This document shows positions 1 through 11,778 of a stretch of 64,000 bases of DNA, one piece after another. Both the position numbers and the translations under genes were made by a program. Origin of the DNA: Symsagittifera roscoffensis. Lineage: Eukaryota > Xenacoelomorpha > Acoela > Convolutidae. The notes beneath the pieces are model-generated. The model saw nothing but the letters and a program-made list of their open reading frames with translations, did no database searches and was not told the origin of the DNA. The DNA is taken from the NCBI RefSeq assembly GCF_963678635.1, contig NC_087069.1:25348303-25412302 (forward strand). The letters run 5' to 3'. Position 1 is the stretch's first letter; the number at the start of each line of letters is the position of its first letter.

Positions 1-285
1 TAACAACCCACTTATTAGTAAGTGCTGAAACTACTTGTAATTTCAGCACCAGAGAGATTTGAATTTAACTTAGAACTTTAGTTGCTTTCTCCGAGAGACC
101 GACTCGTAACAAACCAGTATACTCTAGATCTTTTGATACTAGGTGTTATAAGAGTAAGATTAAAATCGGTATTAGACTAAGAAGTTGCACGAATCTATCC
201 GGCCAAAAATTAGATAGCGTGACGAGCAGACGGTGTACTATATCTGAAATTACTCTCAGAGTATAACCATCTAGGTCATAACTCA
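1..285 (+). repeat. Dispersed repeat copy A (LTR-like), cut by window start
   Basis: This matches copies at 1628-1981, 3216-3596 and 58194-58603, with a diverged inverted copy near 53300. It starts mid-repeat at the window edge, carries the internal hairpin whose arms are GTGCTGAAA and TTTCAGCAC, and ends in TAACTCA like its relatives. More complete copies begin TGGAACC and end AACTCA, so the ends are TG..CA as in LTRs. The next bases (TCTGGTGGAAC) could be a primer-binding site, but no internal polyprotein is visible. A solo LTR or a long terminal repeat of a DNA element are both possible. Confidence 0.7.
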
Positions 286-1627
286 TCTGGTGGAACTAAA
301 AGTCTCGAACAAGACCATAAACAACTTAGATTAGAACCAACTAAAACATTAGATTATAATTAGACAAATATAACAAATTCAAAAAATGTTACAGAACAAA
401 AATTTAGTAGAAATGTCTCTACGACTCAAAAGATCAGAGCCAATATTCCAATTTATACGAGAACTACCCGGTATTGGAAGAAGACCTCGGACAAAAGACG
501 ACATACAACTAGAACGAAATATACCAATAGAGTTCATGCTCGTACAGCAAATCCAACTGCAACTTTTATATTTAGAATTTTACTAGCAGTAAATTAGATT
601 TTCATTTACTGACATAAAATCTTTGAAGAAAAGACTTCAACGATCACTAAAGGCGCGAAACATGTTCATTGTACAATAACGACTGATAAAAACATCCCTA
701 GTCGTTCTCCCCAAAAAAATCTGCAGTAAATTTAAAACATCCTGGAAAAAAATTTATTGAAAATAAAAATACAAAAAATAGTTAGTATAAAAAACAAATT
801 GTTAGTAAATATAAATCATTTCTTCATCCCAGCTTCATCACCTAAAACATAACAAAAAATCTTAAAAATACTCACATGATCAAAACTAAAACTTAATCTC
901 TTTCTTTCACTTAAGTTTTTACATAAATTATCAAGGCTTATCCTTGTTTTCACTTAAATTAATCGTATTTAAAACAACAGATCATCAAAGCTTCCCTTGG
1001 ATCTTTAATTTATTTTCACTTAAAGTAAATTAAACTAATTTCATTTTTTATGCTGATCATCAAGGCTTATCCTTGGATCAAATAGAACAATTTTGTTCTC
1101 CCCCCCCCCCTCCCAAATTAACTAGTGTCTCACGACCTCAAACGTCGATTCACTAGCCAACCATTGATCAAGACCCAAGATTAACAGAAATTTTTCACAG
1201 ACTAACCATTCAAATTAGGAATGAACAGTGAAGAACTTCAGTTATTCGTCCTTCACCTGACCCCCCCCCCCCGTCTTAACTGCCCCAGGATAAAATTTAA
1301 ACTTAGTAAGTTTAAAATAGTACCTAGAACTACTTGTGTTCTAATTATACCTGAATCTTGCGGATCGATTTACTATTCTCCAACCCGTGATCAAAAATCA
1401 CTACCCCTAAGTAAGATTAAGTAAGTTAACCTTTAGCTTAGAATAGCCACGAGAAAGTAAAAATCATTCTCACGAATCGATATATATTCTTCTCTTCAAC
1501 CCTACAATACATGATCCAAGTTAAGCTAACCACAAAAAATTGTAAGAACTAACAGTTTAAGACATTAGAAATCACTAATCCCAATCTTGCATCCATCATC
1601 CTAGGCCTTATGTCAAGATACAATTTA
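286..1627. other. Gene-free stretch with short hairpin repeats
   Basis: No convincing gene is seen. Around 925-1085 a loose tandem repeat occurs about three times, pairing TTTCACTTAA with a hairpin-forming motif close to ATCAAGGCTTATCCTTGG. Poly-C runs lie near 1100 and 1260. The short open frames at 386-586 and 1221-1424 lack motifs and look like chance. Confidence 0.5.
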
Positions 1628-1981
1628 GGATTGGTCACTATTCTTATATTTTATCTTTATAAAATATTGAATACTAACCAATCATACTCCATCAAACCAA
1701 CAACCCACTTATTTGTAAGTGCTGAAATTACTTGTAATTTCAGCACCAGAGAGATTTGAATTTAACTTAGAACTTAGTTGCTTTCTCCGAGAGACCGACT
1801 CGTAACAAACCAGTATACTCTAGATCTATTGATACTAGGTGTTATAAGAGTAAGACTAAAATCGGTATTAGACTAAGAAGTTGCACGAATCTATCCGGCC
1901 GAAAATAAGATGCCGTGACGAGCAGACGGTATACCTTATCTGAAATTACTCTATGAGTTTTACCTACTAGGTCTTAACTCA
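1628..1981 (+). repeat. Dispersed repeat copy B (LTR-like)
   Basis: Second copy of the family. It opens with an imperfect palindrome in which GATTGGT pairs with ACCAATC about 50 bases later, with ATATTTTAT/ATAAAATAT nested inside; these also read as CCAAT- and TATA-like boxes. The GTGCTGAAA hairpin follows and the copy ends TTAACTCA. The extreme 5' end (TGGAACC, seen in copies C and D) is not recognisable here, so it is 5' truncated or diverged. Confidence 0.7.
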
Positions 1982-2605
1982 CAACCCTTTCGAAGTTTGG
2001 AAAAAAACTGGTTCGTTTGTAAGTGGAGTCTGTGCTTCCCTAAACTAATTTAAGGTTTTCGGTCTGGTAGGAGGATCAGCTGTAAGGTCAACATGAATGG
2101 TTTTCAAACGTGATTTCGATTGAAGTGAAGAGGTAATTAAGAAATTTCAATTTAATTAGGCAAAAAAGAACAATTTGCTATTTACGGTAATGTTTTATAG
2201 GGAAAGTGAAATGATATAGTTTTTTTGTTTTTCGATGAAATTGACAGATGAAATTAACTGTTTTTCGAGCACACATTTTTTAAATAACGGACTTAAAATC
2301 TTAAAATTATGTTTTAGAAAAAAAAGTTTAAATTTTTGATTTTAATGTTAATTCAATTACTATAGTTCTCCAACTTGCTCACGAGGGAACTTTGACGAAA
2401 TTATTAACAAAATTAAATGTCTTTTATTGCTATCGATCATTCTTATATCACTTTTTTCAAAAATTTGTTTTATATCAAATGTTTGTAGGTGGAGTCAACT
2501 GCCTCTCTTCAACGTCTTAGCTACATTGTTTAGGCGACGAACTTGACGATAAATTGAAACTGAATTGTTCGTCGATCTCCGAGATATTCCGATAGATGCT
2601 GTGCA

Positions 2606-3167
2606 ATGACTGCACTTTCTGCCGAGGAATCATCTGCGCCCCTCTCTAGTTATTGTCCGAAACACCCTAAGGAAAAACTTGAATACCACTGCAATGGAGA
2701 GAAATGTAATAAGGATATATGTTACAAATGTTGGAAATCAGAGCATTTTAATGTTAAAAAGCACCAGGTAACAAATTTACACTTGTTACTCGTTCCGGAA
2801 AAACAATTGAAGAAAAGGATTGACAACTTCGCAACTGAAAGCAAAAACCTTATTGGATTTCTTCAGTATATGAATGATTTAAAGAAAGAAGTAGACAGCA
2901 TGGAATCATTCCAAAAGAAAGCCATAGACGCTGAAACACCGTATCATTACAACAAGTACAGCAAAAAAACCGATACAGTGCTGAAAAAGCAAAAAGAGCA
3001 GTTTCAAATACAATCAAACAATTTTCTGAGCCAGTTGAAGCTGGTTAAAGATAAATTTGAAAACATTTTTAAAACGAAAGATGGTGAACATCTTGGCGAA
3101 CCAATGAGAACTGAGGCGGTAAATGCGATGCCAAATGCGTCTTCAAACATGCCAAACGTCTCAAAAG
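2606..3167 (+). CDS. B-box zinc-finger protein, first coding exon (partial)
   Basis: The exon encodes a B-box zinc finger near its N-terminus: Cys17, His20, Cys29, Cys34, Cys39, Cys42, His47 and His53 are spaced as in B-box domains of TRIM and NCL-1-like proteins. A lysine- and glutamate-rich stretch (about residues 65-155) that could form a coiled coil follows, the usual order in such proteins. The ATG at 2606 is the first in frame. A likely splice acceptor, TGTTTGTAG, lies upstream near 2487. At 3168 the sequence AAAAG/GTAAAA is a plausible donor, so the frame that runs on to 3235 is probably intronic. A repeat copy starts 50 bases later and then the assembly gap, so no downstream exon can be seen. 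It may be a truncated pseudogene. The B-box call is solid; the role (protein or RNA regulation) is inference. Confidence 0.65.
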
Positions 3168-3215
3168 GTAAAATAATCAACTTTTTTGTGGCAATTTTAA
3201 TTAAGATAGTTCATT

Positions 3216-3596
3216 TGGAACCAGATCTAAACTAGATTTTATTATTGGTCATTAGTCTTATATTTTATCCCTATAAAATATCGAAAACTAACCAATCATA
3301 CTCCATCAAACTAACAACCCACTTATTAGTAAGTGCTGAAACTACTTGTAATTTCAGCACCAGAGAGATTTGAATTTAACTTAGAACTTTAGTTGCTTTC
3401 TCCGAGAGACCGACTCGTAACAAACCAGTATACTCTAGATCTATTGATACTAGGTGTTATAAGAGTAAGATTAAAATCGGTATTAGACTAAGAAGTTGCA
3501 CGAATCTATCCGGCCAAAAATTAGATAGCGTGACGAGCAGACGGTGTACTATATCTGAAATTACTCTCAGAGTATAACCATCTAGGTCATAACTCA
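3216..3596 (+). repeat. Dispersed repeat copy C (LTR-like)
   Basis: A 381-base copy with both ends visible: TGGAACCAGATCTAAACTA at the left and ATAACTCA at the right. It contains the 5' palindrome and the GTGCTGAAA hairpin. It is closer to copy A than to B, and both A and C continue with TCTG. It lies directly 3' of the B-box exon and runs into the assembly gap. Confidence 0.75.
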
Positions 3597-3600
3597 TCTG

Positions 3601-3800
3601 NNNNNNNNNNNNNNNNNNNNNNNNNNNNNNNNNNNNNNNNNNNNNNNNNNNNNNNNNNNNNNNNNNNNNNNNNNNNNNNNNNNNNNNNNNNNNNNNNNNN
3701 NNNNNNNNNNNNNNNNNNNNNNNNNNNNNNNNNNNNNNNNNNNNNNNNNNNNNNNNNNNNNNNNNNNNNNNNNNNNNNNNNNNNNNNNNNNNNNNNNNNN
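3601..3800. other. Assembly gap of 200 N
   Basis: Exactly 200 undetermined bases, a scaffold-gap placeholder. The repeat copy C ends right at the gap edge, so a collapsed or unresolved repeat array is the likely cause. The order of the flanks across the gap is not guaranteed. Confidence 0.95.
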
Positions 3801-4092
3801 AGATCTTTTATAACTAATAAAAAATAACCTTTCAGTTTTGCTTTTGATAATATTATTTTTGGAAAAAAACTGTTTAAACCATTTTTCAATTTATAATAGT
3901 TTGATTGAGCTTTTCAGGTAGTGTTTTTTGTATTTGTTCTGAAATGATTTTCGCGAATGGTTTCGATTTTTTTTTATTTGTGATTGCTTTAACTGCATAA
4001 CTGTTCCCCGGGTCAAAATTCAAGCAATGGATATAAAAAAAATATGGTCTCTCAGACACGAACGCTTCAATAGATATATGGCCATATGTAAA

Positions 4093-4720
4093 ACAAGACT
4101 GCTCGTATCAGGGCGAAGCCCTGGATGTTCCAACTGCCTTTCAAGGTTTATGGAGCAGTAGTAACATAAAAAACTAAATGCAATAGAATAAAATGAAAAT
4201 AAAAATTCTAAAATTTGAAAACTTCTTAATGAAATCATCCCCACCTACGCCAAAAAGTACAAAAGAATAGATTTCGCTAATTTTCAGTTATATCGAATAA
4301 GTTTTTTTCAACCAATTTGGAAAAATTTCTAAGACGAATTAAATCTCGCTTACGCCTTAATAGCGCGACCATGTCGCGCGTTAAGTGTCCAAAATTGGGC
4401 AAAAAGGCAATCTTTAAACCCCCATAACTTTACAAAAATGAGCAAAAGTAAATATCTTTTCAAATTTATGCTCAAGACAGCAGTAGCTTTCGAATGATAA
4501 AAGAAAATTCCGTCAAAATTGGCTAGTTAAAAAGGCAAAATTTGTCTGAATAAAAAAACCCACCCGAGCACAAATATTCCGTTACTTTCCTATTGAAAAC
4601 GGAACAATTACCAATATCAGTAGTTCTGAATATTATGATAGATCTTCGTTCCAAATTTTCTGCTATAATATACAAAAAAAACGGATGTAGGCTAATCCCC
4701 ATACCCAACAAAGTCTTCTA
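4093..4720 (+). repeat. Inverted-repeat family F, left arm
   Basis: This stretch matches, in reverse complement and with many changes, 6905-7437. Shared landmarks are AAGACTGCTCGTATCAGGGC near one end, GGCAATCTTTAAACCCCCAT in the middle and GAGCACAAATATTCCG near the other end. A third diverged copy lies at 49745-50195 in the plus orientation. The arrangement fits an old foldback or long-terminal-inverted-repeat DNA element. No protein is recognisable. Confidence 0.6.
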
Positions 4721-4730
4721 AACTGGACAG

Positions 4731-6899
4731 AAATTTTAGTTTAGTCTAACCTAATGTTCTGCACTTCCAATATGAGAAAATTATTTCTCATCTGATTTTG
4801 GAAATCAACAATTTCTATTTAAACTCAAAGTCAGTTCACCACTCAACCAATCATCTTGACTTACTCCACGCAATTTGGATGTACAAAATAGTCGTACCGC
4901 CAACCAGTTTCAAGCTTTAAGAATCGATTATATGACGATTTGAGTACCAGTCTTACTAAAATTGAGAAACAATCGATTTTAATCAATTAATAATCGATTA
5001 TAATCTCTCTTTTGAAAGTCAAATTGCAATTATTTGTAATTCATTACAATTGATTACAATCAATTTTTCATTCAGATATTTTTCGATACAATTCTAATCA
5101 ATTATAATTGATTATAATCCATTACTTTAATTATCACAAAAATCCATTAAATCGATTATACTTGATTATAATCCCTTTTGCTTGTCCATTTTGTGTTCGA
5201 AATTGCATCTAAGCTGCTTATATTTTATGCTTTTTGTAGACGTTGGTTCTTTCCAATCAATTCAAATTTATAAGGTTTTTCTTTCTTGTTTTTTCGTCGT
5301 TAGAGTTGTTTTATGATGCATATTTTAAGCTTTTTTTAACCAAAAAAACGTGAGCAAATTGATTTAGTTTAATGATTGATTCGGAAAGTTTACTTTTCGT
5401 CTACCGCGGGAACCTTTCAACTAATATGAAAGGATCACTATGAAACTTTTGTTTCGTGATAAAACTTTGTGCTCAGGTGAACCAAATTGTTCAAGAGATC
5501 TCTCTTTTAGAGAATGTCTTTTTGACTTTAAAATAATAACCTGTAACATATAAGTCGAACATAGTTAGAATTGGCAAAATAAGAGATTTTAATCAATCAT
5601 CATCAATTATAATTGATTTTATGGGTTTTTTTGTGAAAACTATAATCAATTATAATCGGTTGTAAGAGATTACTATCTCTTGGAAAGTATCACAATTATA
5701 ATCAAATATAAATCCTTTAAACACCTAATTTCACTAATTATAACCAAATATAAAATTGTCAAAAAATCATCATACTAATCCGTTATAGTCGATGACTTAC
5801 GCCTAAACGTGGATGCGGGTAGCACTATATTAGATCGCTACGGTGATTGTGTATTATCAACTCTTGATGCTTAGCGGTTGGTGTGTTGCTTAAGTCAATA
5901 TTATATTGATGAGTCAAATCTCACCAAGACTTTTTTCTGATCAGAAATAGCCAAGATTTAGCAAATATCTGATCTTTCCTTGACTTAAACACTTCATAAA
6001 AATAGAAATGAAAAAAATTGTTCGGTACTGGTCTGTCAAAAAAAAAACACTTTGAAAACATTTTATTTGACCTGTTACTTGATGCTGCTAGCGGGAATTG
6101 GTGATTTGTTAAATTGTATCTTCTCAACTGAAAACTTTTTGAAGATCAATTGAAACGATGAGGGATACCTTGACTCTCAAAATTATAAAAGTTCGGACAA
6201 ATTTCTTTTCAATTTTTTAAATGCTGATCATCTCAACCGATTAAATGATGATCGTTATGAACTACTGTTAGTCAAATTAATTATAAAAAGTTTTTTTTTT
6301 CATTTTTTGAATAAACCGTAAGGTTTAGACTGACGGAAAATTTATACTTGAGTTGGTTTTTGCTTCAGACCAATTTCGATTAATTAATTGAGCATTTTTG
6401 ACGGAAACTAAAGAACAATTTCTCAAGAAATAAATGCTCGGTCAAATTTAATGTAGGATTGTACCTGTGATGTTTTTCTTGAAGCAAAGGGGTCTTGAAA
6501 GTTGCCAGGTCGACCAGTTTTGTCATATTTTATATTTTGTTAATTTTCTAAAGTTGCAATATTTTTTGGACCGAGCTTAGCATTATTCCTAACTGAATTG
6601 AAGACAGCTTAATAATTCAAAAACTGTATTATTATACTTGAAATCTTATTGTATTTTAATTTTGGTAGGGGTAGGTGGAAGGTTCAAAACCATAAGAAAA
6701 TTTTCACAGCTTTGTTATTTCGTTTTTTGAAATAATTTGTTTACTCTAAGTGTACTACAAAAACCACGAAACTTAGTCCGGAAATCCAAGGTTTCGCTCT
6801 GATAATTGCCATCTAGGTTTGTTAAAATAATATAAAAAACTAAATTTCAAAATGCTGTAAGCTTTCAATGGGATGACATCATAATCAAATTTGGTCTGT
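4731..6899. repeat. AT-rich interior between F arms, no gene
   Basis: No coding frame is supported. Around 4920-5170 and 5580-5770 the DNA is a degenerate array of the near-palindromic words AATCGATTATAATC and AATTATAATTGATT. The rest is unremarkable AT-rich sequence. Confidence 0.5.
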
Positions 6900-6904
6900 T
6901 TTTG

Positions 6905-7437
6905 TTCCGACTTTCGATACGAAAGTAGCGGAATATTTGTGCTCGGCGTGGGTTTTTTATTCTTCAGACGAATTTCGACTTTTTATCTAGCCATTTTTGA
7001 CGGAATTTTTTAAATATCATTCGAGAGGTATTGTTGTTCTGAGCTTAAACTCTAAAAGATATTTCACTTGGGATCATTTTTCGCAGAGTTATGGGGGCTT
7101 AAAGATTGCCATTTCGGCCAATTTGGGACAATTAACTCGCGATATATTTTGCGCTCTTAACGCGTAAGCGGAGATTTAATCGGTAAGAAATCGTTCCAAA
7201 TTCGATGAAAGAAGCTTATTTACCATAATTGATTTGTCACAAGGAGCGAAATCTATTCCTTTGTACTTTATATGGCGTGTGGGGGTATGATTTTCATAGA
7301 AAATTTCAAAATTTAGAAATATAAATTTAATTTTATTTCATTACATTTAACTTTTTTTTAGTAATAACTGCTCCATAAACCCTAAAAGGCAGTCCGAACG
7401 TTCAGGGCTTCGCCCTGATACGAGCAGTCTTGTATTA
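6905..7437 (-). repeat. Inverted-repeat family F, right arm
   Basis: Reverse-complement partner of 4093-4720: CGGAATATTTGTGCTC, TATGGGGGCTTAAAGATTGCC and GGGCTTCGCCCTGATACGAG appear in the order expected of an inverted copy. Divergence is large, so the element is old. Confidence 0.6.
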
Positions 7438-8055
7438 GTTAAATAACAAAGTATGAGAGGTTTTAATCTCAAATTCTTACACTGTAACGCCGCTCGGTGT
7501 TGACCTCTTCATACACCAAAAAAGCGTATGGCCTCTCCATACATCAAATGACAAAAGTAAAAACAAGAAATAGTTTTATACAACTTGAACTGGAACAAAA
7601 AAAATGTTGAATATACAATTCCGAAGAATGTGAACAAATACTAATTATTGATCTTTCATGCAATTTATAAAGGTATGAAATGCATGGTGGTAAAGATTAC
7701 TTGAATTGCACGATCAACATCCCTCCCTCTTTTCACGAAAAAGGCAGTGTAATTGAACTGCCACACATTACGAAGGGTTTACTCTTTTCCAGGATCACAA
7801 GTTACGGTAATTTAGAGGAAGCTACGTTCGAAGCCAAATGTAATTGACGTTCATGATCGTTTTTAACATAGTGCTAGAATATAGTTGACCCTTGGTTAAA
7901 TTGTGTAAGCAAACACATATACAGGTCTCGGAAAACCTTCTATACGCAATTGCAGTTAAAAACCGGGTTGATTACGGCATTACGGCCGTTGGGTTTTTGC
8001 TTTTAGTGAAGAGAAATAGTTATGAAATATCTTTTACGGATTAACTCTCAAACAC
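7438..8055. other. Gene-free stretch
   Basis: I see no gene. Around 7495-7560 the words GTTGACC and ATACATCAAATG recall the termini of the element that begins at 8056, so fragments of the same terminal-repeat family may be present. Confidence 0.35.
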
Positions 8056-8489
8056 CCCGGGTTGACCTCCATAAACCGAAAATGCTTATCTTACATTTCC
8101 CCACACCGAAAATGCTTATCATACAATTGCCTACATCAAATGTATGAAAAATTGCAAATCATACAAATTTCATACAATTTCAAAAAACCATTGAAAAAAG
8201 ATTCGATCTAGTTTCTCCGGCTATTTGAACCAAATAAAACAGTCTGGTGATGAAAAATAACTACGTTTATTTTTTTGGAAACAAATGGTTATCATACAAT
8301 TTCCATATATGAAATTTGTATGATGACCATTTCATAAACGACAAGGGCTATTTAGAACAATTCGTCGAATAACACAAATCTTTTAAAAAGTTTATGCGAC
8401 CCGTACAAAATTTCAGCTCTGAAATTAGATCTGAGAAACCCTTTACTAAATTATAGTTTATTCATTTCGAGCAAACAATTGATCTTTTC

Positions 8490-9762
8490 CGTACTCAGTA
8501 AATTTTCTAAAACAGATCTGAAATAATATTTTCAGATCTTAAATAGGTTGTGGAAAGTTTAAGCAACGCTTGGATACTTTAAAGATTGGTTATTTCAGAT
8601 CTAATTTCAGGTCTGAATTTTTTTTTTGATTATGTCAGATCTAATTTCAGATCTGAAATTTAGTTTTTCTTGGTTATTTCAGATCTGAAAAATCAAGGAT
8701 ATGGACTCAATTTTTGCTTTTTGATTTATTTTTAGCTTTTGCTAGCTACTAGCAGATACTCAGCAAAGTCTCAAGTCGGAGACTGACGATGTGTTTCCCC
8801 AAGCATGAGATTAACATTGGAAACGCATGTGGCGCATGCAAATCAAAATATTTACAGGTCTTCTAACAGTTTTTGAAAAATTTTTAAAACAGTTGAACAA
8901 GAAATTTAGTGCGAAAAAAAATCTGTTTGTGAAAATATTTGGACGTTTTTCTGACCGCTAGTTAAAAAATTATGTATTGCAGAAACATCGAAAAAAAAAC
9001 TCCACGTTATGCTCGAAATGCATAAATTATAATTTAACAAAGGATTTCTCAAAATTGATTTCAGATTTGAAATTTTGTTTTTCAAGGTCATTTCAGGTCT
9101 GAAATTTTTCATTTCAGATCCAAATTTTAGATCTGAAATTTGCAAATTCTTGCCAAAATCTGAAATATAGAATTTCAGATCTGAGAATCAACTTAATTGA
9201 GAAATAGAGAATTTCAGATCTTGCACACAAAATCCCTGAGTGTGGGTTGTTTTTTGATGCTTCTGCAATACACAATTATGTTTAGGCTAACTAATGGCAG
9301 AAAAAATTTTCAAATAATTTCACTAACAGTTTTTTTGAGCTAAATTTCTTGTTCAACTGTGATAAAAAGTTCGCAAAAAATTTTAGAAGACCTATCTTTT
9401 TTTTTCATGCGCTACATGTGCGTTTCCAATGTTTAGCTCATGCTTGGGAAAACACATCGTCAGTCTCCAACTTGAGACTTTGCTGAGTACCTGCTAGTAG
9501 CTAGCAAAAGCTAAAAATAAATCAAAAACAGCAAAAAATGAGTCCGAATAATTGATTTTTCAGATCTGAAACAACCACGAAAAACTAAATTTCAGATCCG
9601 AAAATAGATCTGAAAGAACCAAAAAAAAGAAAATTTCAGACCTGAAATTAGATCTAAAATAACCAATCTGTAAAGTATCCAAGCGTTACTTAAACATGTC
9701 ACAACCTATTTCAGATCTGAAAATATTATTTCAGATCTGTTTTAGAAAATTTACTGGAAAAG
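8490..9762. repeat. Large foldback with repeated AGATCT palindromes
   Basis: Two arms of about 510 bases (8490-9000 and 9240-9762) are reverse complements of each other with scattered changes, separated by about 240 bases. Landmarks include GTTGAACAAGAAATTTAG against CTAAATTTCTTGTTCAAC, and GCTAGCTACTAGCAG against CTGCTAGTAGCTAGC. Both arms are also filled with copies of the self-complementary word TTTCAGATCTGAAA and variants, so the structure is palindromic on two scales. Confidence 0.75.
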
Positions 9763-9879
9763 AGTCTGATTTTGTTGTTTCTTTCGGCTTGAGATTAGCA
9801 AGCGTTATGACTTATTTATTTATATATTTATTAATCATGAGCAATCTAACATTCGATAACAAAATTTATAATTTACAGT

Positions 9880-10242
9880 TTAGCTCGTGATAGGACAGCC
9901 GTAAAGCCAACAATAGGCCGTCGCTTGGCTGTCTTCTGACCTAGTCATCTCATATATGATTCCGATGGTGGCCTTAAAAGTTGATTTTTCGCATTCGTGT
10001 AGAAATTCAAAATTTTGATCGGAAATTATATCAATGAACATTAATTTTGTATGTGCTGAATATTTTCTGTTTTCTTGGACGTGTAAAATTTTGTTTTTTA
10101 TAGGAAATGAATTTATGCTGATGACGGAACTTGCTTGAACTTGTGGATCACAATGGGAATATGTATGCTTGGAGAATGTTTCCATCAGGAAAACAGGTTT
10201 TTTGGCGTTTGAGACAACTCCTCCCTTATGGTTTTGGTTCAT
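9880..10242 (-). CDS. Uncertain 120-codon open frame
   Basis: An open frame of 120 codons without a recognisable domain, inside the 8056-10684 element and next to the foldback. On its own strand CTTCTCCTAG immediately precedes the ATG and could be a splice acceptor, so it might be an exon. Residue composition is not low-complexity (several Cys, His, Trp). It could be a decayed remnant of the element's own gene or chance. No function can be given. Confidence 0.25.
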   Translation of the reverse strand: MNQNHKGGVVSNAKKPVFLMETFSKHTYSHCDPQVQASSVISINSFPIKNKILHVQENRKYSAHTKLMFIDIISDQNFEFLHECEKSTFKATIGIIYEMTRSEDSQATAYCWLYGCPITS

Positions 10243-10429
10243 CTAGGAGAAGGCTTAGGAAATTGTTGCTCTCTCAAGAGTTGAGGAGATTCGCCTACAG
10301 ATAATGAAGAGTTTGAGATTCCAACCTCAAAAACCCTTTAATTTTTCTGTTGGTTTTCTTCTCTGTTCAGAGGTTGCACGTCTTGTGGGGTAAGTTTGAA
10401 CGCTAATTGAGCCTCATTTGAGTTTTCAA

Positions 10430-10684
10430 AAAATGCTCATCTTACAATTTCCATAAATGAAAAATGCTTATCGTACAATTTTCGTATATGAAAAAAAGCT
10501 TGTCTTACAGTTTCCATATATGAAAAAATGTTTATCCTACAATTTCCATATATGAAAAAATGTTTATCCTACAATTTCCATATATGAAAAAATGCTTATC
10601 CTAGTCTATAAAACCAATTGGAAATTGTAGGATAAGCATTTTTTCATATATGGAAATTGCAGGATGAGCATTTTTGGTCAACCC
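10430..10684. repeat. Tandem ~38-bp repeats plus one inverted unit
   Basis: About five head-to-tail units carry TTTCCATATATGAAAAA and TGCTTATCCTACAA in turn. After a short spacer (CTAGTCTATAAAACC) the same unit appears inverted and leads into the right terminus GGTCAACCCGGG. The unit itself contains the short palindrome CCATATATGG in places. Dispersed single units occur near 8080-8340, 59560-59700, 60550-60610 and 61480-61690. Confidence 0.7.
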
Positions 10685-11436
10685 GGGACGCGTACCTCAA
10701 CATACCTATCAAACAATGCTATTAAAAAAACCAAAACGTTAAATCAAGACAAAAAGGTTCGTAATGCAAAATGCGATTTAACACATACTCGCCCAACTCC
10801 AAAGGCGATGCATTTTGCCTCCCCATTTCTCAATGTAGAAGTCATTGACAAAAGTTGCAATGTGATTACTTTTTATCTAAATTTTATTATCAGGTGAAAA
10901 TTCTAATTATTTGCATCTTCATAATTGGAAAATAATTTATGGAGGCACCGAATGCTTGAAATTTTTTTTTGGTTTATTTTCAGCAAATTAGATTAGTCTT
11001 CCAAAATCTCAGGGAAATTGCAAAAATCTCAAAGTAAGCAAATAAATCCAGGCCATTAGTGTTAATGTTGACCAATTTCAATAAAAAGCAGATAAATTAA
11101 TGCCGGATCGAAGGCGGATTGGAACAATTTTAATATTTCTAGGATACCGATTGACGAAAAATAGAAAAACAAAAAACTAAATTATTATACCTGCACCTAT
11201 TATATCTGCATCTAGCGAATATATTATAATATGATTTTCTGTTAATGTTGACTTTGATTTTGTGAGAAAAGCATTTAGCCAATTGGAACAGTTAGCGATT
11301 TTGATTGGTTGAAATTTTTTCGTAATTCGGTCCCTCCACCATGAGAACCCTCCCCATATTATAACATGACAGTATATAGTGAAGATAGTGTTGCAGCACA
11401 CACACGGAACCACACGCGCATAAAGTCGTAAACTGA
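10685..11436. other. Gene-free stretch
   Basis: No gene, RNA or clear repeat is supported here. Short open frames at 10664-10897 and 11177-11413 have no motifs and overlap repeat ends. Confidence 0.35.
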
Positions 11437-11778
11437 CTCTTCAAAGCTGGGTGATTTTATTTGAGACCCGAAAAGGCAGATCAGCTTACGATCGCATCAA
11501 ATAGACCATTTATTGACTGTTTTCTCATGGACCTCAAGGACCCTCTGTCCAAGCCGCTGGCCCTCTGAGATGATTGGTTCAAAGGAGAAAATTTTTTATG
11601 ATCAGGTACAGTTATTCGTTGGCGTGCTTCCAGATGTGCACATCACCAGCCAGTTCGAAGTCTGGCTTCAAAATCATTTGGCGCTTCGCCGTGTAAAACC
11701 ATATGTCAGAAATTGTCACAGCTACCGTGAGACTATACAAACCCAAAATATCACTAGTCATTGTCTCGCTCCAAATAG

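Larger units (their letters stand above)
8056..10684. mobile_element. Putative DNA element with CCCGGGTTGACC inverted ends
   Basis: The left end reads CCCGGGTTGACC followed by AAAATGCTTATC-TACA-TTTCC; the right end is its reverse complement, ending GGTCAACCCGGG at 10684. The matching sub-terminal words extend the inverted repeat to about 45 bases with gaps. Inside lie a foldback (8490-9762), one uncertain open frame on the minus strand (9880-10242) and an array of ~38-base repeats next to the right end. No target duplication is convincing and no transposase is visible, so this is probably a non-autonomous element. Similar words (GTCAACCCGG) occur near 52930 and related motifs near 59560-59710, suggesting a family. 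Confidence 0.5.

Noticed and set aside
3601-3889. 100-codon frame on the minus strand through the gap
   Set aside because: Most of its codons are undetermined N.
8048-8055. Target-site duplication for the 8056-10684 element
   Set aside because: The left and right flanks share no more than two bases.
8906-9145. 79-codon minus-strand frame
   Set aside because: It lies in the foldback and its residues repeat with the AGATCT palindromes.
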